Made by a program: the position numbers and the translations under genes. Of a stretch of 64,000 bases of DNA, positions 25,098 through 32,176 are shown one piece after another. The first letter of the stretch is position 1, and each line of letters starts with the position of its first letter. The notes under the pieces are model-generated. The model was given only the letters and a program-made list of their open reading frames with translations, did no database searches and had not been told where the DNA came from. The stretch comes from Silanimonas sp044377035 (lineage in GTDB: Bacteria > Pseudomonadota > Gammaproteobacteria > Xanthomonadales > Xanthomonadaceae). The DNA lies in contig NZ_JBILJW010000004.1 of NCBI RefSeq assembly GCF_044377035.1, positions 101,411-165,410 of the forward strand, written 5' to 3'.

Positions 25098-25226
25098 AAG
25101 GTACTTGCTTTTTCCTGCTGACGAGGCCATTGCCTCATTCTGCCCGACGGCATCGTCGCGGTTGAGGCGGAGGGCGACTTCTGCTTGCCAGTGACTGCCA
25201 AGGAGAATGGTCTCGTTCGAGAAAGC
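25098..25226 (+). pseudogene. Decayed fragment of a LytTR DNA-binding domain
   Basis: Translated from 25098 this 43-codon stretch reads as a degenerate copy of the LytTR regulator encoded at 22741-23436 (its segment AFFCGRGH .. AIDAEGNFC .. TAKE .. LVSES). About 25 of 43 residues are identical, with no gaps. A TGA stop at 25119-25121 stands where the intact gene has Gly. No start, receiver or rest of the domain is present, and the fragment runs straight into the hppA terminator. It is therefore a remnant of a second LytTR gene downstream of the peptidase. The preceding bases 25003-25097 show nothing clearly homologous. Confidence 0.75.
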
Positions 25227-25246
25227 CCCGCCGTTTTGGCGGGGCT
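25224..25246 (-). terminator. Terminator after hppA
   Basis: AGCCCCGCC (25224-25232) and GGCGGGGCT (25238-25246) form a perfect 9-bp stem with a 5-base loop. On the minus strand the stem is followed by TTCTCG, making a run of three T after the last stem base. It is 32 bases past the hppA stop and overlaps the end of the LytTR remnant. Confidence 0.75.
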
Positions 25247-25277
25247 CCGGTTTCGCACCAGCCTCTTCCGGCAATTG

Positions 25278-27311
25278 TCAGAGCAGCGGCACCAGCAGCA
25301 GGGCCACGATGTTGATGATCTTGATCAGCGGGTTGATGGCCGGGCCGGCAGTGTCCTTGTAAGGGTCGCCGACGGTATCGCCGGTCACCGCGGCCTTGTG
25401 GGCATCGCTGCCCTTGCCGCCGTGGTGGCCTTCCTCGATGTACTTCTTGGCGTTGTCCCACGCGCCGCCGCCGGTGCACATCGAGATGGCCACGAACAGG
25501 CCGGTCACGATGGTGCCCATCAGCAGGCCACCGAGCGCCGCCGGGCCGAGCACGAGGCCGACGATGATCGGAATGAACAGCGGAAGCATCGAGGGCACGA
25601 TCATTTCGCGGATCGCCGACTTCGTCAGCAGGTCCACGGCCTTGTCGTACTCCGGCTTGCCAGTGCCTTCCATGATGCCGGGGATGTCGCGGAATTGGCG
25701 GCGCACTTCTTCCACCACCGCGCCCGCCGCCCGGCCCACCGCCTGCATGGCGTAGGCGCCGAACAGGTAGGGGATCAGGCCGCCGATCAGCAGGCCGATC
25801 AGCACTTCCGGCTTGTCGATCGAGAAATCGACGACGTCCTGGCCGAACTTCTCGTCCAGCTTGTGGGCGTAGTCGGCGAACAGCACCAGCGCGGCGAGAC
25901 CCGCCGAACCGATGGCGTAGCCCTTGGTGACGGCCTTCGTCGTGTTGCCCACGGCGTCGAGCGCGTCCGTCGTCTTGCGGATCTCCTTGTCGAGACCGCT
26001 CATCTCGGCGATGCCGCCGGCGTTGTCGGTGATCGGGCCGTAGGCGTCGAGCGCCACAATCACGCCCGCCATCGACAGCATCGACGTCGCGGCGACCGCG
26101 ATGCCCATCAGGCCGGCCAGCGAGTAGCAGCACCAGATCGCCAGCGCGACGGCCAGCACCGGGGCCGCCGTCGACTTCATCGACACGGCGAGGCCGGCGA
26201 TGACATTGGTGCCGTGGCCGGTGACCGAAGCCGCGGCCACGTCGCGCACCGGCTTGTACTCGGTGGCGGTGTAGTACTCGGTGATCACCACCATCGCCGC
26301 GGTCAGCACCAGGCCGACGAGGGCGCACAGGAAGATCTGCAGCGTGTTGACGGCGATCATCGCGTCGGTGACGAACCAGAAGCCGATGGCCGACAGCAGC
26401 CCCGCGACGATCAGGCCCTTGTAGAGCGCCTTCATGATCTTGCCGTCGCTGCCGACCTTGACGAAGAACGTCCCCACGATCGAAGCGATGATCGACACCG
26501 CGCCCAGCACCAGCGGGTACATCACGCCGGCGAAGCCGTAGGTGCTGAAGGTGATGCCGGCGATCAGCATCGCCGCGACGATGGTGACGGCGTAGGTTTC
26601 GAACAGGTCGGCGGCCATGCCGGCGCAGTCGCCGACGTTGTCGCCCACGTTGTCGGCGATCACCGCCGGGTTGCGCGGGTCGTCCTCCGGGATGCCGGCT
26701 TCGACCTTGCCCACCAGGTCCGCGCCGACGTCGGCGCCCTTGGTGAAGATGCCGCCGCCGAGGCGGGCGAAGATCGAGATCAGCGAGCTGCCGAAGGCGA
26801 GGCCGATCATCGGCTGCAGCGCCGCCTTGATCGCGGCTTCGTCGTTCACCGCGCCGCCAACGAACCAGAAGTAGCCCGCCACGCCGAGCAGGCCGAGGCC
26901 CACGACCAGCAGGCCGGTGACCGCACCGCCCTTGAAGCTGACGTTGAGCGCTTCGTTGAGGCCCTTCGTCGCCGCCTGCGTCGTGCGCACGTTGGCGCGC
27001 ACCGAGACGAACATGCCGATGAAGCCGGCGAGGCCCGAGAGGATCGCGCCGATGGCAAACCCGATCGCCGTCGACCAGCCCAGCGCCGGCACGAAGCCGA
27101 TCACCAGGAAGAGCACGACGCCGACCATGGCGATGGTGGTGTATTGCCGCCGCAGGTAGGCGCCCGCGCCTTCCTGGATGGCCGCGGCGATCTGCTGCAT
27201 TCGTTCATTGCCGGCCGGTTGCGCGAGGATCCAGCGCGCCGACACGATTCCATAAAGGATGGCGACCACGGCACACGACAGTGCGATGGCGATTCCGTAC
27301 TGCTCCAACAT
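25278..27311 (-). CDS. hppA: H+-translocating membrane pyrophosphatase, K+-independent type
   Basis: A 677-residue integral membrane pump (about 16 helices) that couples PPi hydrolysis to proton export. The substrate loop GADVGADLVGKVEAGIPEDDPRNP and the downstream NVGDNVGDCAG are intact. Lys459 in GNTTKAVTKG is the residue that separates K+-independent H+-PPases from K+-dependent ones, which carry Ala there. Six- or seven-helix core repeats and the C-terminal GPAINPLIKIINIVALLL are typical. The start has a strong GGGAGGT ribosome-binding site 7 bases upstream. Confidence 0.96.
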   Translation of the reverse strand: MLEQYGIAIALSCAVVAILYGIVSARWILAQPAGNERMQQIAAAIQEGAGAYLRRQYTTIAMVGVVLFLVIGFVPALGWSTAIGFAIGAILSGLAGFIGMFVSVRANVRTTQAATKGLNEALNVSFKGGAVTGLLVVGLGLLGVAGYFWFVGGAVNDEAAIKAALQPMIGLAFGSSLISIFARLGGGIFTKGADVGADLVGKVEAGIPEDDPRNPAVIADNVGDNVGDCAGMAADLFETYAVTIVAAMLIAGITFSTYGFAGVMYPLVLGAVSIIASIVGTFFVKVGSDGKIMKALYKGLIVAGLLSAIGFWFVTDAMIAVNTLQIFLCALVGLVLTAAMVVITEYYTATEYKPVRDVAAASVTGHGTNVIAGLAVSMKSTAAPVLAVALAIWCCYSLAGLMGIAVAATSMLSMAGVIVALDAYGPITDNAGGIAEMSGLDKEIRKTTDALDAVGNTTKAVTKGYAIGSAGLAALVLFADYAHKLDEKFGQDVVDFSIDKPEVLIGLLIGGLIPYLFGAYAMQAVGRAAGAVVEEVRRQFRDIPGIMEGTGKPEYDKAVDLLTKSAIREMIVPSMLPLFIPIIVGLVLGPAALGGLLMGTIVTGLFVAISMCTGGGAWDNAKKYIEEGHHGGKGSDAHKAAVTGDTVGDPYKDTAGPAINPLIKIINIVALLLVPLL

Positions 27312-27351
27312 CCTGACCTCCCCAGACTTCGGACTTGAACCCAGACACGAG

Positions 27352-27418
27352 AAGGCGGCCGGACGGCCGCCTTGGGTCGAGTATTGCCGATGGGGGAGCG
27401 GGGCGCCATGGCGCCCCG
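27352..27418. other. Two strong hairpins between hppA and the DUF2846 gene
   Basis: The first is AAGGCGGCC (27352-27360) with GGCCGCCTT (27365-27373), loop GGAC. The second is a perfect 20-bp palindrome, CGGGGCGCCATGGCGCCCCG (27399-27418). Both lie downstream of the DUF2846 stop and upstream of the hppA start, all on the minus strand. Neither has a good T-tract: the minus-strand sequence after the first is TCTCGTGTC. They probably end or stabilise the upstream transcript; the palindrome could also be a protein-binding site. Confidence 0.55.
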
Positions 27419-27440
27419 TCCGCGATGCTGCACTACAGCA

Positions 27441-27986
27441 TCATTCGTTGCTGTCGTCGTCGCCGTTGTCACTCGACAGCGGCTCGGCGGGCTTCAGCTT
27501 GCCGAGCGCGGCTTCGAAGGCCTCGACACCACTGGGCGTCAGGTTCGGCCGCCCCACCATGAAGCCCATGTTCATCCGACCTTCGACGAAGTAGGTTTCG
27601 CCAGCCTCGATCTCTAGCGTCGTGACGTCCTTGGCTTCCGAGTGCACGGTGTACTCGTGGGTGCCTGGTGCCGCGTCGATGCTGAAGAAGCGTCCGTTGC
27701 GCAGCTTGCCCAACTCGGTCTCACCCTCGCGCACCTTGAATCCGACGGCGGCGCCGGCGAAGCGATTGGGGCGGAAGAACACCACCTTGCCGGTGTTCGC
27801 ATCGGCGGGTCCGATGGCTGCGCGGACCTCGGCGGAGAACGGGTCCGCCGCCGCTGGCGCTTCGACAATGGCTTCGGCGACTGCCTCCGCAGCGGGTGTC
27901 TCAGTGGCCGGCGGCTCCTGGGCCGTCGCGGGAGTCAGGCTCAGGCTCGCGCCGAGGATCAGCAGGGCGGACATCGTTTGCTTCAT
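27441..27986 (-). CDS. Secreted DUF2846-like protein
   Basis: A 181-residue protein with a Sec signal (MKQTMSALLILGASLSL to TAQ), a low-complexity Ala/Glu/Pro linker (23-48), and a beta-rich domain (about 60-165) with KVVFFRPNRFAGAAVGFKVRE, LRNGRFFSIDAAPG and ETYFVEGRMNMGFM as in DUF2846 proteins. It ends in an acidic tail (SDNGDDDSNE). AAGGAGAG lies 6 bases before the start. Its 5' end overlaps the 3' end of the upstream gene by 86 bases in another frame. The function of the family is unknown; many members are envelope proteins. Confidence 0.75.
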   Translation of the reverse strand: MKQTMSALLILGASLSLTPATAQEPPATETPAAEAVAEAIVEAPAAADPFSAEVRAAIGPADANTGKVVFFRPNRFAGAAVGFKVREGETELGKLRNGRFFSIDAAPGTHEYTVHSEAKDVTTLEIEAGETYFVEGRMNMGFMVGRPNLTPSGVEAFEAALGKLKPAEPLSSDNGDDDSNE

Positions 27987-28584
27987 GCAGCTCTCCTTGC
28001 AGGGGTTCGGTATGAACCGGTGGGTCGATGGGGGAGGGTTGGGTTTCGGTGGACGACGGGATCTCAGCGCAGCTTTCGAAGGCGCCGGCCGGCAATTCGT
28101 GGATGTCGCGTGTTTCCGCGACCATCGGCGTCCCTGCGGGCATGACGATGTGTCCGCCGCGCACGAAGGCGGCGAAGGGCCCGGCGACGATCGACACGCC
28201 GAGCGCCGTCGCGTCGCGACTGCGGCCGGACTGCGCGTGGAGGTTGCGGAAGCGGACGACCGCGTTCCCGCCCTCGGGCGCCCACGGTCCTGCCGAAATC
28301 AGGAGTTCAGCGGCCTTGCCGAACATCCCGCTCTTCTGGGCGTGCACGACACGGCCAGCGACCACCGCACCCACGACGAGGCGGCGACCGTCGATGCAAT
28401 CGCTGCCGGTGAGCGTGAAGGCCAGGGCGTCGCCGGTGCGCGTTCGGCGCGTATCGACGGGAGTGTCCAGTCGCAGCTCGACGCGAGTGTGCGCCGGGAT
28501 CGCCCCGGACGAGGCCGACGCCACCGTGCCAACGGCGGCCAGCGCGCTGCCGAGCAGCGCGACGAACCCAGGGGATCGCTGCAT
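27901..28584 (-). CDS. Secreted hypothetical protein with a 3' end overlapping the DUF2846 gene
   Basis: A 227-residue protein. An N-terminal signal (MQRSPGFVALLGSALAAVG to ASA) is followed by a beta-rich region (IPAHTRVELRLDTPVDTRRTRTGDALAF .. LVVGAVVAGRVVHAQKSG). This kind of sequence is seen in proteins that modulate envelope components, but I cannot name a family. The start at 28584 has AAGGA 8 bases upstream. The last 28 codons lie over the ribosome-binding site and signal peptide of the next gene in a different frame; that tail (PRREPEPDSRDGPGAAGH) is charged and looks unselected, so the original stop may have been lost. Confidence 0.6.
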   Translation of the reverse strand: MQRSPGFVALLGSALAAVGTVASASSGAIPAHTRVELRLDTPVDTRRTRTGDALAFTLTGSDCIDGRRLVVGAVVAGRVVHAQKSGMFGKAAELLISAGPWAPEGGNAVVRFRNLHAQSGRSRDATALGVSIVAGPFAAFVRGGHIVMPAGTPMVAETRDIHELPAGAFESCAEIPSSTETQPSPIDPPVHTEPLQGELHEANDVRPADPRREPEPDSRDGPGAAGH

Positions 28585-28673
28585 CACCACGTCCTTGTGC
28601 ACCACGCGCCTGCCGATCAGGCGCCATGCTCGGAGCCTAGCGATTTCGAAGCCGCGAGTTCAACCGGTCCGCA

Positions 28674-29315
28674 TCACCAGCGAAGCCACCGCATGGCGGT
28701 GGCTTGGGTGAGCGCGACGGTGGCGATCACCGCGAGTCCGTACCAGACCAGCACGTACCCCGGTTGGTCGGCCTGGCAATGGAAGGCGTAGGCGAAGGCG
28801 CCGATCGCGCCAGCCGTCCAGCCCACGGCGCGGGCCGCGCGGGCCGGCTCGGTCGGTGCGGCGCGACGCAGGGCCCACACCATCGCGGCGGCCGGCAGAA
28901 CGGAAAGCAGCGGCACCATCGTCAGGCAGACGAGGATGGTCGGCGAATGGATCAGCGCCAGGCGCTCCCCGGCGGGCGCCGAGACCACCGTCACCACGGT
29001 CGCGACCGCCAGCCACGCCGGCGCGGCCCAACGCAGGCGCTCGGTGGATCGCAGCGCACGCCCCGGAAGCCCCGAGCGATAGGCGGCGACGCCCGCGACC
29101 ACCGCCAGCAGTGCCAAGGCGCCGATCTTCTGCCAGAACAGCGGGGAGGCGACGGCATCGGCCAGGTCCGGCCGCAGCCCCAGCATGAGCCCCATCAGCA
29201 GGAACGCCGTGACCAGCCCGGCAAACACGGCCAGCGCCGTGTCGCGCGCCGGATGGGCTTTCGGCAGGGCGTCCGGCTGTCGGGCCAGCAGGGTGATCAG
29301 GTCATCGGTCTTCAT
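28674..29315 (-). CDS. NrsF / DUF1109-family anti-sigma factor
   Basis: A 213-residue membrane protein with six predicted helices. It opens MKTDDLITLLARQP, as usual for DUF1109, and contains CLTMVPLLSVLPAAAMVWALRRAAPTEP and FAYAFHCQADQPGYVLVWYG, with two conserved cysteines. Family members hold an ECF sigma factor at the membrane and release it upon oxidative or heavy-metal stress. The gene overlaps the sigma-factor gene by ATGA, which fits stoichiometric production. Redox or metal sensing through the Cys pair is known for family relatives, not shown here. Confidence 0.85.
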   Translation of the reverse strand: MKTDDLITLLARQPDALPKAHPARDTALAVFAGLVTAFLLMGLMLGLRPDLADAVASPLFWQKIGALALLAVVAGVAAYRSGLPGRALRSTERLRWAAPAWLAVATVVTVVSAPAGERLALIHSPTILVCLTMVPLLSVLPAAAMVWALRRAAPTEPARAARAVGWTAGAIGAFAYAFHCQADQPGYVLVWYGLAVIATVALTQATAMRWLRW

Positions 29316-29890
29316 GGGGTGTCACCTTCCGCGGCGAGGCGCTTGGCCAGTGCCTTCAAGCCGCGATGGATGCCGACTTTCACGGCGGAAATGGACAGGC
29401 CGGTGCTGGCGGCGGCTTCCGCGACCGAGCGGCCTTCGAGCTTCACCAGCTCGATCGGCCGGCGCTGCTTGTCGGGCAGTTGCGCCAGCAGCACGGCGAG
29501 GTCGGCCCCGGCCTGCGGCTCGGTCGATTCGCTCGACTCGGCGAATTCATGGGTCTCGGCCAGCAGGTCGAGGCTCAGTTCGCGGCCCGGCTGGCGGCGC
29601 CGCAGCAGGTCGATCAGCTTGTAGCGCGCCACCGCATACAGCCAGGGCTCGAAGGGCTGGGCAGCGTCGTAGGTGTGCGACTTCAGGTGCAGCGCCAGCA
29701 GGCATTCCTGCACGACGTCCTCGGTGTCCCCCACCATCGCCGGCGCCATCCGCTGCAGCTTGGCCGCGGTGAAGCGGCGGAGCAGGACTGCGCACTCGCG
29801 CAGCGCCTGCGCGTAACGCACCTCGTCGCCTCCGCGGCCTGCGCAGAACAGCACGCCGAGGGCGCTGGCGGTCGGTGGCGGGGGCGTCAT
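29312..29890 (-). CDS. ECF sigma factor paired with an NrsF anti-sigma
   Basis: About 192 residues. Region 2 (about 25-95) includes DTEDVVQECLLALHLKSHTYD and FEPWLYAVARYKLIDLLRRR; region 4 (about 125-180) includes LPDKQRRPIELVKLEGRSVAEAA and LSISAVKVGIHRGLKAL. The start is uncertain: ATG at 29890 was taken, but a GTG at 29917 is in frame and neither has a clear ribosome-binding site. It is the first gene of the sigma / anti-sigma pair; autoregulation is common in this family but no matching promoter was identified. Confidence 0.85.
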   Translation of the reverse strand: MTPPPPTASALGVLFCAGRGGDEVRYAQALRECAVLLRRFTAAKLQRMAPAMVGDTEDVVQECLLALHLKSHTYDAAQPFEPWLYAVARYKLIDLLRRRQPGRELSLDLLAETHEFAESSESTEPQAGADLAVLLAQLPDKQRRPIELVKLEGRSVAEAAASTGLSISAVKVGIHRGLKALAKRLAAEGDTP

Positions 29891-29971
29891 CGCGAAGGGC
29901 AGGGCCAGGGCGGTCACGGGATCGCTGGAGGGCAGGGCATGCCCTCCGGTACGGCCCAGGGCGGCCTGCGG

Positions 29972-32113
29972 TTACACCAGCGTGCGTCGGCGCAGGAAGG
30001 ACTCGGCGAAGCGCGTCGCATCCGCCGGGCGGCCGAGGTGGTAGCCCTGCAGCAGCGCGCAATCGCGCTGGATCAGGTACTGCGCCTGCGATTCCGTTTC
30101 CACGCCTTCCGCCACCACCGTCAGGCCGAAGTGTCGGCCCATCGCGAGGATCGCGTCGACGATGGCGGCGTCGTTCGCGTCGGTGCCGAGATCGCGCACG
30201 AAGCCCTTGTCGATCTTCAGGCCGTCGGCCGGCAGGCGCTTCAGGTAGGCCATCGAGGAATAGCCGGTGCCGAAATCGTCGATGTAGAAGCGGATGCCGC
30301 GCGCACGCAGCGTGTTCATGCGTTGGATGGCACTGTCGATGTCGCCGAGCACCACGCCCTCGGTGATCTCGAGCACCAGCATCGAGGGCGGCACTTCGAA
30401 CTCGTGCAGCGCGGCGAGCAGGCGGTCTTCGAAGCCCTGCTGGCGGAACTGGCGCGGGCTGATGTTGACGCTGATGTACTGCTGCGGTCCGAGCAGGCCA
30501 TCCCGGCGCCACGCCTGCACCTGCTTGAGCACCGCGCGCAGCACCCAGACGCCGAGGTTGATGATCAGCCCGCTTTCTTCGCACAGCGGGATGAACTGCG
30601 CCGGCGACACCGGGCCGCGCGTCGGGTGCGTCCAGCGCACCAGCGCCTCCGCACCGCGCACGCCGCCATGCGCATCGACGAGGGGCTGGTAGGCGACGTC
30701 GAGGCCGCCTTCCACCAGCGCGCGGCGGAGGTCGGTTTCGAGCGCATGGCGCTCCTCCATCGCGGCGAGCAGGTCGCGCTGGAAGAAATGGATGGTGTTC
30801 CGGCCTTCGGTCTTGGCCTGGTACATCGCCGTGTCGGCGTGCTTGATCAGGTTCTCCGGGCTACCGCCGTCGTCGGGGAACAGCGCCACGCCGATGCTCG
30901 CCGAAAGCCGAAACACTTCGTCGCGCACCACGATGGGCTCGGCCAGCGCCGCGCGCAGCTTCTCGGCCGCGGTCTGCGCGTTCTGCGCGGCGCGTTCGCG
31001 GAGCTCGCCGAGCATCGGCAGCACGGCGACGAATTCGTCGCCGCCGAGGCGCGCCACCAGGTCGATCTCGCGCAGGTGCGTCCGCAGCCGCCGCGCCACC
31101 TCGATCAGCACGGCGTCGCCGATGCTGTGGCCGCGCGCGTCGTTCAGCGTCTTGAAGTGGTCGAGGTCGATGAACATCATCGCGCCCTGCGTGCCGCTGC
31201 GCTCCGCCACCGCGAGCTCGTGCGCCAGGCGCTGGAACAGCAGGCGGCGGTTCGGCAGGTTGGTCAGCGCGTCATGGTTGGCAAGGTGGTCGGCGGCCGC
31301 CTCGGCGCGCAGTCGCGCGGCGATGTCGGACTGCAGTTCGGCATTGGTGTCCGCGAGGTCGCGGTAGGCGCCGTGAAGGCTGCTGCGCATGGTTTCCAGT
31401 GCGTCGATCACGCGGTCGATCTCGTCGCCGGGACCGGAGCCGCGTGCCCGCACGCGGAAGCTCGCCGTCTCGTCGCGCAGGTCGAAGCGCTGCGCCGCGT
31501 GCGCCAAGGCGGACAGGTGGCGGGTGACGATCTGTCGCACGAGCAGGAGCAGCGCAAGGCTGATCAGCAGGGTGATGCCGCCCTGGGTGACCAGGATGCT
31601 GACGGCGCGTTCGAGGGCGCTGCGCTGGACCGCGCCGATGTCGAGCTCGACGATGAGGGTGCCAAGGTCGGCGTTTTCGCCATCGCGCCGGTAGGAGAGC
31701 GGCAGGCGCTCGATCCGGCCTTCGCCGCTCGCCTCTTCGCCGACGCGTGCCCGCAGGGCGCCGTCCTCGCCACCGGTGCCACGCTCACGCACTTCCACCG
31801 CGGCGACGTAGGGGCGCTGGCGGATGCCGTCGAGCTGCAGCCGCAGCTGGGCGTCGTCGTAGTTCCACAGCGAGAGCGCGATCGGATCGAGGCTGGCGCG
31901 GCTGATGCGCTCGATGTCGGCCTCGAGCTCGCGCAGGTCGTCCTGGTAGCCAGCCCAGACCTCGACACCGGCGACCGCCGTGCTGATCAGCGTGCTGGCC
32001 ACCAGCATGGACGCCAAGAGCCGCCCACCGATGCCCGTGAGCGAGGCGCGGAGACGTGCGGTGATGCTTGGGTCGCGCTGCGGGGAAGCCGCCATGCCGG
32101 ATGCACGCTCCAT
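29972..32113 (-). CDS. Membrane GGDEF-EAL protein with periplasmic sensor
   Basis: A 713-residue c-di-GMP enzyme: helix (about 27-50), periplasmic region of about 130 residues, second helix (about 165-190), HAMP-like linker, GGDEF domain (about 275-440) with intact RLGGDEFVA, and EAL domain (about 450-700) with intact EAL (GAEALVRW), EITEG, DDFGTGYSS and EGVET. Both cyclase and phosphodiesterase could be active. The start is uncertain: ATG at 32113 is used, while GTG at 32137 and ATG at 32095 are in frame. The sensory domain resembles those that detect small ligands in the periplasm, but no ligand can be named. Confidence 0.9.
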   Translation of the reverse strand: MERASGMAASPQRDPSITARLRASLTGIGGRLLASMLVASTLISTAVAGVEVWAGYQDDLRELEADIERISRASLDPIALSLWNYDDAQLRLQLDGIRQRPYVAAVEVRERGTGGEDGALRARVGEEASGEGRIERLPLSYRRDGENADLGTLIVELDIGAVQRSALERAVSILVTQGGITLLISLALLLLVRQIVTRHLSALAHAAQRFDLRDETASFRVRARGSGPGDEIDRVIDALETMRSSLHGAYRDLADTNAELQSDIAARLRAEAAADHLANHDALTNLPNRRLLFQRLAHELAVAERSGTQGAMMFIDLDHFKTLNDARGHSIGDAVLIEVARRLRTHLREIDLVARLGGDEFVAVLPMLGELRERAAQNAQTAAEKLRAALAEPIVVRDEVFRLSASIGVALFPDDGGSPENLIKHADTAMYQAKTEGRNTIHFFQRDLLAAMEERHALETDLRRALVEGGLDVAYQPLVDAHGGVRGAEALVRWTHPTRGPVSPAQFIPLCEESGLIINLGVWVLRAVLKQVQAWRRDGLLGPQQYISVNISPRQFRQQGFEDRLLAALHEFEVPPSMLVLEITEGVVLGDIDSAIQRMNTLRARGIRFYIDDFGTGYSSMAYLKRLPADGLKIDKGFVRDLGTDANDAAIVDAILAMGRHFGLTVVAEGVETESQAQYLIQRDCALLQGYHLGRPADATRFAESFLRRRTLV

Positions 32114-32140
32114 CGACGATGGCTTGAGGATAGCCACGTC

Positions 32141-32162
32141 CGGGGCGCTGTCCAGCGCCCCG
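32141..32162. other. Hairpin after the PPi-phosphofructokinase gene
   Basis: CGGGGCGCTG and CAGCGCCCCG form a perfect 10-bp stem around a 2-base centre, 15 bases past the pfp stop on the minus strand. No T-tract follows, so termination here would depend on the stem alone or on Rho. Confidence 0.5.
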
Positions 32163-32176
32163 GGGGGCCCGTCAAC

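Noticed and set aside
25185..27338. A 717-codon plus-strand frame opposite hppA
   Set aside because: It is a His/Arg/Asp-rich antisense shadow of a highly conserved pump.
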